Assembly: GCF_014850955.1 (NCBI RefSeq)
Contig: NZ_JACXSS010000001.1
Span: forward strand, 4,836,001 to 4,900,000
Origin: Methylomonas albis
GTDB lineage: Bacteria > Pseudomonadota > Gammaproteobacteria > Methylococcales > Methylomonadaceae
Length of the DNA stretch: 64,000 bases
Direction: 5' to 3'
In this document: positions 47,766 to 57,440 of the stretch, piece by piece
How the letters are laid out: each line of letters opens with the position of its first letter
How positions within the stretch are numbered: the stretch's first letter is position 1
The notes under the pieces: generated by a model
What the model saw: the letters and a program-made list of their open reading frames with translations, nothing else
What the model was told of the DNA's origin: nothing
The model's database searches: none
Position numbers and translations under genes: made by a program

Positions 47766-49388
47766 ATGAACCAAAGCAAACTCGCAAACCTTTTTCCCCC
47801 GGCATTATTAGTCTCGCTATTTATGGCTGTCTTTTGCAATATGCCGCTATGGCGAAAATTGCTCGAAGTTAAAGGTGGGCTATCGCTTAATATTGTTATT
47901 TTTTATGCGCCTTTTTTTATTGTTTTAATCGCATTATTGGTATTATTTTTCACAGTATTCCGCTTTAAATACCTATTTAAAGGCACATTGATTTTCTTTC
48001 TGTTGGCAACATCGCTAATAGAATACTTTATGCTGGCTTACGATGTGGTAATTGACAAAACCATGCTGCAAAATGCTTTGGAAACCAATCCAAAGGAAGC
48101 CCTGGAATTAGTTAATATTAAAATGTTTTTATACATTATCGTGTTGGGCATCATCCCTTCTATATTTATTTGGAATCGACCTGCGCAATATTATTCTTTT
48201 CTAAGGCAATTGGCCGCCAACGCCAAAACACTGCTTATCTGCGCCGTCACTATATTTATAACAAGTTATTTTTTTTACGGTGATTACACCTCGGTTTATC
48301 GCAATAACCGGGAGATTCGTTATTTGATCACCCCTGTTAACTTGGTGGATTCCTCTATTTCCAACGTCAGCCGTATTTTTAAATCAAACCACCCTTTGGT
48401 CGTTGTCGGCAACGATGCCAATCTATCTGCCAATCGCAATCATTCGACCAAGAAAAATCTGACAATATTGGTAATAGGTGAAACCGCCAGAGCAGCCAAT
48501 TTTTCTTTAGACGGTTATGGCCGTCAAACCAACCCGCTATTAAGCCAAGAGCACATTATCAATTTCAGCCAGGCATATTCCTGTGGCACCGCCACTGCTG
48601 CCTCTGTGCCGTGCATGTTTTCCAATTTCGGTCGTGAACACTTTGATTCGTCAAAAGCGAAATATACTGAAAACCTGCTCGATGTGTTATCGCATGCCGG
48701 AATCAGTGTTTTATGGCGAAATAATAACGATAGTTGCAAAGGCGTATGCAGCCGCGTGACTTACGAGGATATGGCGCATTTAAATCTAAACGATTTATGC
48801 AATGATGAAGTGTGTTACGACGAAGTTTTATTACTACATTTACAAGAATATCTTGATAAACAAAATCAGGATGGCGTCATCGTATTGCACCAGCAAGGCA
48901 GTCACGGTCCTGGTTATAATTTACGCCACCCGCAACAATTCAAAGTTTTTACGCCGGAGTGTGATAAGGCTACGCTTAACGATTGTTCACAGCAGGAGCT
49001 TGTTAATGCTTACGACAACACGATTATTTATACTGACTTTTTCCTCAAAAATGTCATCGACTTTTTAAAGAAAAATAATCAAAAATATAATTCCGCGATG
49101 TTTTATGTCTCTGATCACGGTGAATCCCTAGGCGAAAAAAATGTCTATTTACACGGCCTGCCTTATTTTATTGCACCCGACGAACAAAAACATGTGCCTA
49201 TGCTCAGCTGGTTTTCAGATGGCTTTATCCAAAATAACCACATCGATATTCCCTGCTTAAATCAGCACAGCGCCAGACCTGTCAGCCATGATAATTTATT
49301 TCACTCAATTTTAGGTCTTATGGGGGTCGCCACCCAGGTTTATAATGCTAGTTTGGATATATTTGCCGAATGTCGAAATAACTCGTAA
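47766..49388 (+). CDS. eptA: phosphoethanolamine-lipid A transferase EptA-like
   Basis: A 540-residue inner-membrane enzyme. Five N-terminal transmembrane segments (about 10-200) are followed by a periplasmic alkaline-phosphatase-fold domain. The catalytic Thr is in SCGTATAASVPCMF, an early metal ligand Glu in VIGETARAANFSLDGYG, and later ligands in VSDHGESLGE. Family role: adding phosphoethanolamine to lipid A, which lowers surface charge and gives polymyxin tolerance. AT-richer than neighbours, which may indicate transfer. Converges on the kinase gene. Confidence 0.9.
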   Translation: MNQSKLANLFPPALLVSLFMAVFCNMPLWRKLLEVKGGLSLNIVIFYAPFFIVLIALLVLFFTVFRFKYLFKGTLIFFLLATSLIEYFMLAYDVVIDKTMLQNALETNPKEALELVNIKMFLYIIVLGIIPSIFIWNRPAQYYSFLRQLAANAKTLLICAVTIFITSYFFYGDYTSVYRNNREIRYLITPVNLVDSSISNVSRIFKSNHPLVVVGNDANLSANRNHSTKKNLTILVIGETARAANFSLDGYGRQTNPLLSQEHIINFSQAYSCGTATAASVPCMFSNFGREHFDSSKAKYTENLLDVLSHAGISVLWRNNNDSCKGVCSRVTYEDMAHLNLNDLCNDEVCYDEVLLLHLQEYLDKQNQDGVIVLHQQGSHGPGYNLRHPQQFKVFTPECDKATLNDCSQQELVNAYDNTIIYTDFFLKNVIDFLKKNNQKYNSAMFYVSDHGESLGEKNVYLHGLPYFIAPDEQKHVPMLSWFSDGFIQNNHIDIPCLNQHSARPVSHDNLFHSILGLMGVATQVYNASLDIFAECRNNS

Positions 49389-49432
49389 GGAGGTACACCA
49401 CCAAAGACCTTAGCAGCGCCAACGGCACAAAA

Positions 49433-51478
49433 TCACCAAGCCTCCAAAACGACCACTTTCCACTGCCGATTTTCAGTGGGCCGCAAACTCACCCAGGAAG
49501 CAATGCGTCGCGACAGAGCCTCGTGACCGGCAGACTCGCTTTGGTAATAACCGACGCCGGCGTCCTGCTTGGAAATTTCCGTAGCAAGCTGGCGTAATTC
49601 CGGAATCTGGCTAAAGCGCTCCTCCCGGAACAGGTTGAGGCCAATCTCGTGCGGATCGGTGTCATAAAGGATCAGGCCATCGTCTTGTACTACCCATAAG
49701 GTACGATTTTCGGTTTGAATCCCTCGGGCCAATAAACCACCCAAAAAATCGGCGGCCTTGAAGCGAGCGGAAATAAAACCGGCGACGACTTTGCCGCGTT
49801 TGATAGGTACCACTAGCGTGACGGCCGCAAAACCTTCCGGTGCTTGATAAACCCGACTCATAGTCGGAATACCCCGTTCTCGCGCCACTATATTGTGCTC
49901 TAGCTGCGAAGTGTCTGCACCGACAGCTTGCGCGTATTTAGCGGGCGCAACCGCGGTGATCGTCCCCGGCGCCCGAGTCGCGGCAAAACTTTCGGCCCCC
50001 GGATAACTCAGGCGCAACGCTTCCAGCGCGCCGGTCATCGCCTGTCGGTCGGCTATATTCCGTACCGATACTGCAAGTTGTTCGATACCGATGCGAATTT
50101 CGTCGACGGCATCGCGTATCGTCGCGGCGACAGCATCGGCGGCGGTCAGATTGTCGTTGGAAATTCGAGTTACATCGGCCAGCGCGGATTCTACCCGCTG
50201 TTTTTCCAAGGTGACGGCCTCGGCTTCGGCGACAGCCAACTGCCGAGCGCGGTGCGCCTCGATGCCAAACTTCACGGCTACGCTGGCACCGATCATGATA
50301 GCCAGCAATACAGCGGCGGTCGCCAACAAGACTATTTTGTTGCGAGCGATGAATCGACGCAGCAGCTCGCTGCGCGAATACGCGTAGGCACTCACCAAGC
50401 GGCCGTCGCGATAAGCGCGCAATTCATCGGCTAGGGTTGCCGCATCCGGAAACCGCAGTGATTTGTCTTTGGCCAAGGCCTTATCGCAAATGGCGATCAA
50501 TTCCGATGGCGCAGGCAACTTGGGATCGCGAGCCGAGGGCATCGGCGCTAACGAACTAAGTTGTTCCAGTATCTCATCAGCGCTACCGCGCAAGGGCGGA
50601 TGGCCGGCCAACAAATAATAGAGAATGCAACCCAGCGCAAATACGTCCGAACGCGTATCCACGCCGCCGAAATTGGGATTAGCTTGTTCCGGCGCCATAT
50701 ACGCCGGAGTGCCGAGAATATCGCCGATCCGGGTCAAATCCGCATCCTCATCCGCCTGTTTTGGGACGGCAGACAGCAGCGGAGCCAGATCTGCTTCGTT
50801 TTCAACCTTGGCTAAGCCCCAGTCTAAGACAATAGTTTCACCGAACGGGCCCAAGACGATATTGCCGGGCTTAATATCGCGATGAATCACGCCTTTGGAA
50901 TGGGCATAAGCCACCGCTTCGCAAACATCGATGAGTCTGTCCAACAAGCTCAAGCGCCGCGACAGCGCATGCTCAGGCAACACTTCAGCATTGCAGGCCT
51001 TGAGCGCCTTGGCCAGCGTATCGCCACGCACCAAGCGCATCACATAATAGGGTGCACCGCTTTGCTTCTTACCCAGATCGTAAACCGGCACTATGCCCGG
51101 ATGCTCCAGGCGACCGGTAATGCGGGCTTCGCGGAGAAAACGCGCATTCAGTTCGGTATCCTCGTGCGCAGCTTGGTCCAGTAATTCCTTGATAGCCACT
51201 TCGCGGCCGATGCGCTCGTCAAAACCGAGCAACACCTGGCCGCCACCACCCACGCCCACGGCGCCGCGCAACGAATAATCGTCGTTGAATTTACCATCGG
51301 ATGCAGGGTTGCCGTCCAGCACCTGCGGATAGGGGCGAAGTTTGATCCGAGTCAGATCGTCGCCTGGCGGTTTGATGATGGTGGCGTCGTCTTCCGGGAG
51401 CATAATCGCAGACAGCTTGGCCGTGCCTGATCTCAGTACAGCCGAATCAAGACTGTGGTGTGGGCTTGCGGTCGGCAT
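49433..51478 (-). CDS. serine/threonine protein kinase with C-terminal Cache-like sensor
   Basis: About 681 residues. An N-terminal Hanks-type kinase domain has VAIKELLDQA (Lys), HRDIKPGNIVLGP (catalytic loop), DWGLAK in place of DFG, and APEQANPNFGG. A transmembrane helix follows (FIARNKIVLLATAAVLLAIM, about residue 390 on), then a periplasmic domain resembling a single/double Cache sensor (RQAMTGALEALRLSYPGAE; QDDGLILYDTDPHEIGLN). Thus the kinase is cytoplasmic and the sensor periplasmic, in the reverse order to histidine kinases. Start uncertain: 51478, 51502 or 51403. It overlaps the 3' end of the Rdx gene. Confidence 0.85.
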   Translation of the reverse strand: MPTASPHHSLDSAVLRSGTAKLSAIMLPEDDATIIKPPGDDLTRIKLRPYPQVLDGNPASDGKFNDDYSLRGAVGVGGGGQVLLGFDERIGREVAIKELLDQAAHEDTELNARFLREARITGRLEHPGIVPVYDLGKKQSGAPYYVMRLVRGDTLAKALKACNAEVLPEHALSRRLSLLDRLIDVCEAVAYAHSKGVIHRDIKPGNIVLGPFGETIVLDWGLAKVENEADLAPLLSAVPKQADEDADLTRIGDILGTPAYMAPEQANPNFGGVDTRSDVFALGCILYYLLAGHPPLRGSADEILEQLSSLAPMPSARDPKLPAPSELIAICDKALAKDKSLRFPDAATLADELRAYRDGRLVSAYAYSRSELLRRFIARNKIVLLATAAVLLAIMIGASVAVKFGIEAHRARQLAVAEAEAVTLEKQRVESALADVTRISNDNLTAADAVAATIRDAVDEIRIGIEQLAVSVRNIADRQAMTGALEALRLSYPGAESFAATRAPGTITAVAPAKYAQAVGADTSQLEHNIVARERGIPTMSRVYQAPEGFAAVTLVVPIKRGKVVAGFISARFKAADFLGGLLARGIQTENRTLWVVQDDGLILYDTDPHEIGLNLFREERFSQIPELRQLATEISKQDAGVGYYQSESAGHEALSRRIASWVSLRPTENRQWKVVVLEAW

Positions 51479-51734
51479 GCCCCAGATCCCGCTCCGGGGC
51501 AATCTGATCGCGCACCAATTGCTTTAACTCGGTAATTTCCGGAAACCGACCTTGCTGTTTGCGGGACCAGACTAATTCGCCGTTGGCGCGCACATCGAAG
51601 ATGCCGCCGGTATCCGGTTGCAGAGCCAATTCGCTCAGTTCCTGCTCGAAAGTGCTTAATAATTCCTGAGCCATCCAGGCCGCGCGCAATAACCAACGGC
51701 ATTGGGTGCAGTAGCGGATTTCGACGCGGTTCAT
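51447..51734 (-). CDS. Rdx family (SelT/SelW/SelH-like) thioredoxin-fold protein
   Basis: A 95-residue protein with the Rdx motif CxxC as RYCTQCRWLLRAAWMAQEL, then GGIFDVRANGELVWSRK. Family members are small thioredoxin-fold proteins; some have selenocysteine, here Cys. It starts 3 bp after the mpl stop codon and its 3' end overlaps the kinase start, so all three genes are one unit. Function not assigned beyond likely redox. Confidence 0.85.
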   Translation of the reverse strand: MNRVEIRYCTQCRWLLRAAWMAQELLSTFEQELSELALQPDTGGIFDVRANGELVWSRKQQGRFPEITELKQLVRDQIAPERDLGHADRKPTPQS

Positions 51735-51737
51735 TGC

Positions 51738-53108
51738 TTACAACTCATCCCGCAAGCGTTTATAAATGCCGCCGAAACTACCGTTACTCATCAACAACAC
51801 ATGGCAAACGCCGCCAGCTTGCGCCTTGATAGTGGCGATGATAGTTTCCAGGCTATTGCAAATCTCGATGTTGTTGGCGTATTTCAACAGCTGACTCAAA
51901 TCCCAGCCCAGGTTATCCGGCTGATACAGGATGGCCTGGTCAGCCTGGCCCAAGGATTCCGCCAGGGATTGGGTATGCACACCCAGACGCATGGTGTTGG
52001 AGCGCGGCTCGACGATGGCCAGGATTTTTTCGTCGCCGACTTGTTGGCGCAAGCCATCCAGCGTAGTTTTGATCGCAGTAGGGTGATGGGCAAAATCATC
52101 GTAAACGGTGACGCCAGCGCTTTTGACAATGACTTCCATGCGTCGTTTGACGTTCTGGAATTGCTGCAAGGCCGCTATTGCATCTTTTGCCAGAATGCCG
52201 ATATGCCGGGCGGCGGCGATGGCAGACAAGGCGTTGTAGACGCTATGGCGACCGGTCAAGGTCCAGTCAACCGTGCCTTGCTCTTGCCCGGCAAAACTGA
52301 CGCTAAAGCGGCTGCCGTCGGCTTTCAACAAGTGAGCCTGCCAATCGCCTTCGCGGTCGATTGCGGTCTTTACGACCGGCGTCCAGCAGCCCATTTCCAA
52401 AACTTCAGTAACATGCTGTTCACAAACAGGGGCGATGATCAGACCTTCGCTGGGGATAGTGCGCACCAAATGGTGAAACTGCTTTTTGATCGCGTCCAGG
52501 TTTTCGAAGATGTCGGCGTGATCGTATTCCAGGTTGTTCAATATCGCGGTGCGTGGGCGGTAATGGACGAATTTGGAACGCTTATCAAAAAAAGCGCAGT
52601 CGTATTCGTCGGCTTCGATCACAAAAAAATCCGACTCGCCCAAACGCGCAGAGATGCCAAAATTCAGCGGGATGCCGCCGATCAGAAAGCCGGGTTTGAA
52701 ACCGTTATATTCCAAGACCCAAGCCAACATACTGCTGGTGGTGGTCTTGCCGTGAGTCCCGGCCACCGCCAACACCCATTTGTGTTGCAATACGTGCTCG
52801 GCCAGCCATTGCGGACCCGAGATATACGGCAAGCCTAAGTTCAATACCGCTTCCACCTCTGAATTGCCGCGCGACATGGCGTTGCCGACGACGACCAAGT
52901 CCGGCTTGCAGTCCAGATTTTCGGCCTTGTAGCCGTTCATCAGCCGAATACCTTGCTCTTCCAACTGGGTGCTCATGGGCGGGTAGACATTTTGGTCCGA
53001 GCCGCTGACGGTGTAGCCCAGTTCGCGGGCGATTAGGGCCAGGCCACCCATGAAGGTGCCGCAAATGCCGAGGATATGGATGTGTAGTGGCTTTTGTGAT
53101 TCTGTCAT
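51738..53108 (-). CDS. mpl: UDP-MurNAc:L-Ala-gamma-D-Glu-meso-DAP ligase Mpl
   Basis: Murein recycling ligase that reattaches the recovered tripeptide to UDP-MurNAc. 456 residues. N-terminal ILGICGTFMGGLALIAREL, ATP-binding GTHGKTTTSSMLAW, and the ligase EADEYDCAFFDKRSK block and HHPTAIK region are all present. With AmpD at the left end of the window it belongs to the same recycling pathway, although the genes are far apart. First gene of the mpl-rdx-kinase unit. Confidence 0.96.
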   Translation of the reverse strand: MTESQKPLHIHILGICGTFMGGLALIARELGYTVSGSDQNVYPPMSTQLEEQGIRLMNGYKAENLDCKPDLVVVGNAMSRGNSEVEAVLNLGLPYISGPQWLAEHVLQHKWVLAVAGTHGKTTTSSMLAWVLEYNGFKPGFLIGGIPLNFGISARLGESDFFVIEADEYDCAFFDKRSKFVHYRPRTAILNNLEYDHADIFENLDAIKKQFHHLVRTIPSEGLIIAPVCEQHVTEVLEMGCWTPVVKTAIDREGDWQAHLLKADGSRFSVSFAGQEQGTVDWTLTGRHSVYNALSAIAAARHIGILAKDAIAALQQFQNVKRRMEVIVKSAGVTVYDDFAHHPTAIKTTLDGLRQQVGDEKILAIVEPRSNTMRLGVHTQSLAESLGQADQAILYQPDNLGWDLSQLLKYANNIEICNSLETIIATIKAQAGGVCHVLLMSNGSFGGIYKRLRDEL

Positions 53109-53170
53109 TTCTGATAATTTTAGCGGGGTTTAAGATGGCAGTCTGGAAATTCGGTTTTGGACTGGTGGCA

Positions 53171-53692
53171 TCATTTTTTGGGTTCTTCCGGCTTTTTTTC
53201 CTCGGCGGGTTTGGGCTCGCCTTCGATTTTTTCTTCGACTTTGGCTTCCGAGCCCTTGGCACCGGCCGCCTCTAACAGTTTAACGATGTTTTCGCGACCA
53301 AGCTTTTTGGCCTTATCGAGAATTTTCACGCTCTGGTTATCCACGGCATTGACGTTGGCACCGACGGCAATTAACACACCAACGATGTCCGCACTGCCGA
53401 ACATTACCGCATCGGTTAGCGCGGTGGAGCCCAGTTTATCCGCCAGATTGACGTCGGCACCATAAGCCAGCAGCGCCTTGACAATCCGTAAATTGCCGTT
53501 AAAACTGGCAGCCATAAGCGCTGTGCGGTCCGTCTCCAGCTTACCATTGACGTCCAGCCCTTGCGCCAAAAGCGCCTCGACACGATCTAACTTGCCGGTC
53601 GCCGCGGCGGCAAATAAGTCTTTATTGTCTTCGGCAAGTGCCTGCAAGGACAAGACAATCAGCCCGGCGCTTAGAAATCTGCGGATATTCAT
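53171..53692 (-). CDS. exported ankyrin-repeat protein
   Basis: About 173 residues: signal peptide to about SLQALAED, then about four ankyrin repeats (residues 30-145; ALLAQGLDVNGKLETDRTAL, LLAYGADVNLADKLGSTAL, LIAVGANVNAVDNQSV), then an acidic/Lys/Pro-rich tail. Ankyrin repeats bind proteins; the partner is unknown. The ATG at 53692 is chosen because the preceding open part lacks a start signal and the signal peptide begins here. Divergent from apaG. Confidence 0.8.
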   Translation of the reverse strand: MNIRRFLSAGLIVLSLQALAEDNKDLFAAAATGKLDRVEALLAQGLDVNGKLETDRTALMAASFNGNLRIVKALLAYGADVNLADKLGSTALTDAVMFGSADIVGVLIAVGANVNAVDNQSVKILDKAKKLGRENIVKLLEAAGAKGSEAKVEEKIEGEPKPAEEKKPEEPKK

Positions 53693-53763
53693 CGGATTGC
53701 TTGCTTGCGTTTGGGTATGAGTTGGGGTGAAATAAGGCAAATACTGATTTACATCATCTATCA

Positions 53764-54141
53764 ATGAGCGAAAAAAACAAAGTTTTAGTTGAAGCCCAAC
53801 CCTACTACATCGAGGCCCAATCGTCCCCCGAGCAGAACCGCTATGTCTTTGCTTATACGGTCACTATCACCAATGTCGGCTCCACGCCGGCAAAGCTAAT
53901 GACCCGACACTGGTTGATTACCGATGCCAACGGCAAGGTACAAGAAGTAAATGGCGATGGCGTGGTGGGAGAAAACCCGCATCTCAGCCCCGGCGACTCG
54001 TTCCGCTATACCAGCGCGGCGATGATAGAAACCCCGGTCGGCGTGATGCAGGGCAAATATGAAATGCAGTCGGACGCCGGCGAAAATTTTAACGCAGCCA
54101 TTCCTAAATTCACTTTATCGATACCTAGAACACTGCATTAA
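53764..54141 (+). CDS. apaG: ApaG protein (Co2+/Mg2+ efflux-associated)
   Basis: A 125-residue FNIII-like domain protein: PEQNRYVFAYTVTITNVGST, LMTRHWLITDANGKVQEV and VGVMQGKYEMQSDAGE are typical of ApaG. Its biochemical role is not settled, though it is linked to metal resistance and nucleotide signalling. It ends at the first base of the apaH start (TAATGG), so the two are translationally coupled. The gene pair is a standard arrangement. Confidence 0.95.
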   Translation: MSEKNKVLVEAQPYYIEAQSSPEQNRYVFAYTVTITNVGSTPAKLMTRHWLITDANGKVQEVNGDGVVGENPHLSPGDSFRYTSAAMIETPVGVMQGKYEMQSDAGENFNAAIPKFTLSIPRTLH

Positions 54142-54974
54142 TGGCGATTTATGCAATTGGTGACATTCAGGGCTGTTACGACGAGTTCCGCCGCTTACTG
54201 GACCATATAAGCTTCGATCCCGGCCAAGACCAACTCTGGCTGGCTGGCGACCTGGTGAACCGTGGCCCAAAATCGCTGGAAACTTTGCGATTTGTGAAGG
54301 GTTTGGGGTCGGCGGCCGTTACCGTGCTCGGCAATCACGATCTGCATTTGATTGCGACAGTGGTATCGCTGGGCAAAGCCGGCAAGAAAGACACGCTGGG
54401 CGACATTTTACGAGCTGAAGACTGCGAAGAACTGATAGCCTGGTTACGGCATCAAAAGTTATTCCATCACAATGACGACTTTTGCATGTTGCACGCCGGA
54501 TTGCCGCCGCAGTGGGATTTTGAAACCACCTTGCGCATGGCGCGCGAAACCGAGCAAGCCATGCAAAGCCCGGATCACGAACGTTTTTTCAGGTCCATGT
54601 ACGGCAACAAGCCGGTGGTCTGGCGCGATGATTTGCTCAAAACCGAAAAACTGCGCTTTGCGATCAATTGTTTCAGCCGACTGCGTTTTTGCACCGTCGA
54701 CGGCGTCATGGACTTTGGGCCGAAAGGTGCGCCCGGCAGCCAGCCCGATCACTTAATACCCTGGTTTGAAGTACCTGGCCGCAAAAGTATCGATATGCGC
54801 ATCATCTTCGGTCATTGGTCCACCCTGGGCTACTTCGACGGCTATAACTGTTATTCGATAGACACCGGTTGCTTGTGGGGCGGCCAACTGACGGCACTGG
54901 AGCTGTCGGAGCAGCCCAGACGCTTCAGCATCGACTGCGCGGCCCTGCAAAATCCCAAGGCCTTTTCATATTAG
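54141..54974 (+). CDS. apaH: diadenosine tetraphosphatase ApaH
   Basis: Symmetric bis(5'-nucleosyl) tetraphosphatase of the metallophosphatase family. Motifs: YAIGDIQGCYDE, LAGDLVNRGPKS, VLGNHDLHL, LHAGLPPQWD, and FGHWSTLGY near the C-terminus. 277 residues, typical. It hydrolyses Ap4A and related alarmones to ADP. Overlaps apaG by one base. Confidence 0.96.
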   Translation: MAIYAIGDIQGCYDEFRRLLDHISFDPGQDQLWLAGDLVNRGPKSLETLRFVKGLGSAAVTVLGNHDLHLIATVVSLGKAGKKDTLGDILRAEDCEELIAWLRHQKLFHHNDDFCMLHAGLPPQWDFETTLRMARETEQAMQSPDHERFFRSMYGNKPVVWRDDLLKTEKLRFAINCFSRLRFCTVDGVMDFGPKGAPGSQPDHLIPWFEVPGRKSIDMRIIFGHWSTLGYFDGYNCYSIDTGCLWGGQLTALELSEQPRRFSIDCAALQNPKAFSY

Positions 54975-55061
54975 TGAACTTTTGCCGGCGCGCCGACACC
55001 AACTTAGCTCGCAAGCCGAGCAGGTTCGGCTTGCCACATCAACTTTACCCGAGATTATCCC

Positions 55062-55382
55062 ATGCGAAAAAAACTGCTCCTCGCCGCCATCCTAGCCTTG
55101 CCTTTAACCGCTTTCGCTTATCCCAGCGAAAACGACTACGGCCAGCCGGTGGATCACAAACTCGAACATTTGAACAAACTGCTGCAACTCAGCCCTGAGC
55201 AAAAAACCAAACTGGAAGCGATCTTTAAAGAGCAGCACGATAAATTCCGCGCCATCCACGAAGAATCGCACAGCCGGATGAAAGAGGTGTTAAGCCCGGA
55301 ACAAATGCAGAAAATGGACGACTTGCGCAAGCAACATCAAGAAAAAATGCGCGAACAAGCCCCGCGTAAGCCCGCTCCATAA
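55062..55382 (+). CDS. Spy/CpxP-like periplasmic protein
   Basis: A 106-residue exported helical protein (signal peptide to AFAYPS). The mature part has two LSPEQ motifs (LLQLSPEQKTKLEAI and EVLSPEQMQKMDDL), as in the LTxxQ motif of Spy/CpxP/heavy-metal-sensor proteins. Such proteins chaperone periplasmic proteins or modulate envelope stress signalling. Ends just before a strong hairpin shared with speD. Confidence 0.8.
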   Translation: MRKKLLLAAILALPLTAFAYPSENDYGQPVDHKLEHLNKLLQLSPEQKTKLEAIFKEQHDKFRAIHEESHSRMKEVLSPEQMQKMDDLRKQHQEKMREQAPRKPAP

Positions 55383-55424
55383 AAAAAAACGGCCTCAGCG
55401 GTAGCTTTTCCCGCTGAGGCCGTT
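55380..55424. terminator. strong terminator hairpin, T-tract on the minus strand
   Basis: A perfect 14-bp stem (AACGGCCTCAGCGG with CCGCTGAGGCCGTT) with a 9-nt loop. A run of A on the plus strand (55380-55389) gives the T-tract for the leftward speD transcript. Also suits ending the plus-strand gene but with a weaker T-tract. Confidence 0.88.
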
Positions 55425-55443
55425 GCTCGATTTAGCGCGTTTT

Positions 55444-56223
55444 TTAAGAAAAATTCCGGCCGTAAAAAATCTCGGCCATTTCTTCCTGCAGCATTTCCTG
55501 AATCTCTTCCTGTTCATCGTCGCTGAAATTACTTTCCTTTTCGAACAAGTAATTTTCCAATTCGGTTTCCTTCAGCATCATCTTGGTGTGGAAAATATTT
55601 TCCTGATACACGTTGACATCGATCATCTGGTACAGCTCTTTGGTGCTTTCCGCGATGTAATTCTGGATCGAATTGATTTTATGATCGATGTAATGCTTTT
55701 GACCCGAGACGTCACGGGTAAAGCCGCGCACCCGGTAGTCCATGATCACGATGTCGGACTCGAAGCTGTGAATCAGATAATTCAAGGCTTTCAGCGGCGA
55801 AATCTGCCCGCACGTGGAGACATCGATGTCGGCCCGAAAAGTACAAATATCGGTGTCGGGATGGCTTTCCGGATAGGTGTGCACGGTGATGTGGCTTTTA
55901 TCCAAATGCGCCAGGATCGTATCGGGTAGTGGCCCCGGCGACTCTGAATTCATGCCGGCCGGAATCACCGCACCTTCGGAAATCAACATCGTGACGCTGG
56001 CCCCCTGCGGGTCGTAATCCTGATGGGCGATATTCAAAATCTGCGCGCCGATAATGTTGGCCACGTCTTTTAAAATCTGGGTCAAACGCTTGGCGTTATA
56101 CGCTTCGTCGATATATTCGATATAGGCTTTTTCCTGCTCTTTCGGCGCGTAGCAAACGTCGTAGATATTGAAACTCAACGATTTGGTCAGGTTGTTAAAC
56201 CCGTGTAACTGTAATTTGCTCAA
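55444..56223 (-). CDS. speD: S-adenosylmethionine decarboxylase SpeD (E. coli type)
   Basis: Provides decarboxylated SAM for spermidine synthesis, with a pyruvoyl group formed by self-cleavage. The processing site is [19 protein letters not shown], the Ser becoming the pyruvoyl. 259 residues, matching the E. coli type. The start is TTG at 56223; the resulting N-terminus [16 protein letters not shown] aligns with E. coli SpeD, which supports it. A terminator lies downstream. It follows osmC by 4 bp. Confidence 0.95.
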   Translation of the reverse strand: MSKLQLHGFNNLTKSLSFNIYDVCYAPKEQEKAYIEYIDEAYNAKRLTQILKDVANIIGAQILNIAHQDYDPQGASVTMLISEGAVIPAGMNSESPGPLPDTILAHLDKSHITVHTYPESHPDTDICTFRADIDVSTCGQISPLKALNYLIHSFESDIVIMDYRVRGFTRDVSGQKHYIDHKINSIQNYIAESTKELYQMIDVNVYQENIFHTKMMLKETELENYLFEKESNFSDDEQEEIQEMLQEEMAEIFYGRNFS

Positions 56224-56227
56224 CCGA

Positions 56228-56647
56228 TCAACCCTCTATAACTTCAAAATCATGACTTATTTCTACACCCGCTCTGCCCAACATAATGGACGCCGAGCAA
56301 TATTTTTCGGCGGATAATTTAACAGCCCGCTCCACTGCGGCGACCGGTAAATTTTTGCCGGTCACCTTGAAATGCAAATGAATTTTGCTAAACACGGCCG
56401 GCACGGTATCCACCCGTTCCGCTTTCAGCTCGGCAGTGCAATGCACAATGTCATGCCGGCCCTTTTGCAAAATATCCACCACGTCGAACGACGAACAGCC
56501 GCCCATGCCTAACAGCAGCAATTCCATGGGCCGCACACCCAAGTTGCGACCACCGTGATCCGGTGGCCCATCCATCACCACCGTGTGTCCGCTACCGGAC
56601 TCGCCGACGAACAATCTACCGTCGACCCATTTAATTGTCGCCTGCAT
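56228..56647 (-). CDS. OsmC/Ohr family protein
   Basis: About 139 residues with the OsmC-fold peroxiredoxin pattern: [40 protein letters not shown] (first Cys) and [12 protein letters not shown] (second Cys). Family reduces organic hydroperoxides or acts on other substrates. The ATG at 56647 is preferred over TTG 56659. Co-transcribed with speD and divergent from crp, an arrangement seen in Pseudomonas and Xanthomonas. Confidence 0.9.
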   Translation of the reverse strand: MQATIKWVDGRLFVGESGSGHTVVMDGPPDHGGRNLGVRPMELLLLGMGGCSSFDVVDILQKGRHDIVHCTAELKAERVDTVPAVFSKIHLHFKVTGKNLPVAAVERAVKLSAEKYCSASIMLGRAGVEISHDFEVIEG

Positions 56648-56775
56648 GCTAAACCCCAACCAGAATCAAAATTGTCGCGAATTTTACATCGAACCCGTCA
56701 AATGTCTTGATTTTTTTGCAAAACTACTGCACCTTGATAGGGTAACCAATCTAGTTCACAGAATTATTACAAATT

Positions 56776-57429
56776 ATGAGCTTTGTTAAACAAAACAAGA
56801 TTTCTCCAGCCGCCCTGGACGCCTTTTTACGCTTCTGCCATGTTAGGAGCTATCCAGCCAAAATCACCATCGTCCGGCCCGGCGATGTCGGCGACAAGTT
56901 ACTGTTCGTAGTCGATGGCTCGGTCAGCGTCAGCGTCGAAGACGAGGAAGGCCGCGAACTAATCCTGGCCTACTTGAACAAGCACGATTTCGTCGGCGAG
57001 ATCGGCGTGTTCAAAAACGCCGATACCCGTAGCGTGCTAGTGAAAACCCGGACCAAATGCCAGATGGCGGAAATCGGTTACGAACGCTTCAAAATGCTGC
57101 TAAATGCCGACTTACGCGACCAGGCCGTCGAAATTCTGACGGTACTGGGAGAGCAGCTATCGACCCGTTTGCTGATTACCAGCCGCAAATACCGCGACTT
57201 GGCCTTCATGGACGTGGAAGGCCGTATCGCCCGGACGCTGTTGGATTTGGCCAAGGAACCGGACGCGATTACCCATCCGGACGGCATGCAGCTGCATATC
57301 ACCCGTCAGGAAATCGGCCGCATCGTCGGTTGTTCGCGGGAAATGGCCGGCAGGGTCTTGAAAGAGCTGGAAGACAAGGGCTTAATTACCGCGCACGGTA
57401 AAACCATCGTGGTATTCGGTACCCGCTGA
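56776..57429 (+). CDS. crp: CRP/Vfr-family global transcription regulator
   Basis: A 217-residue CRP family protein. The cyclic-nucleotide domain contains FVGEIGVF, with the RxxS-like contact at TRSVLVKT. The C-terminal helix-turn-helix RQEIGRIVGCSREMAGRVLK closely matches CRP/Vfr recognition helices. The effector may be cAMP or c-di-GMP. A 128-bp divergent region from osmC holds its promoter; no clear box recognised. Confidence 0.92.
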   Translation: MSFVKQNKISPAALDAFLRFCHVRSYPAKITIVRPGDVGDKLLFVVDGSVSVSVEDEEGRELILAYLNKHDFVGEIGVFKNADTRSVLVKTRTKCQMAEIGYERFKMLLNADLRDQAVEILTVLGEQLSTRLLITSRKYRDLAFMDVEGRIARTLLDLAKEPDAITHPDGMQLHITRQEIGRIVGCSREMAGRVLKELEDKGLITAHGKTIVVFGTR

Positions 57430-57440
57430 GACAGGTTTGT

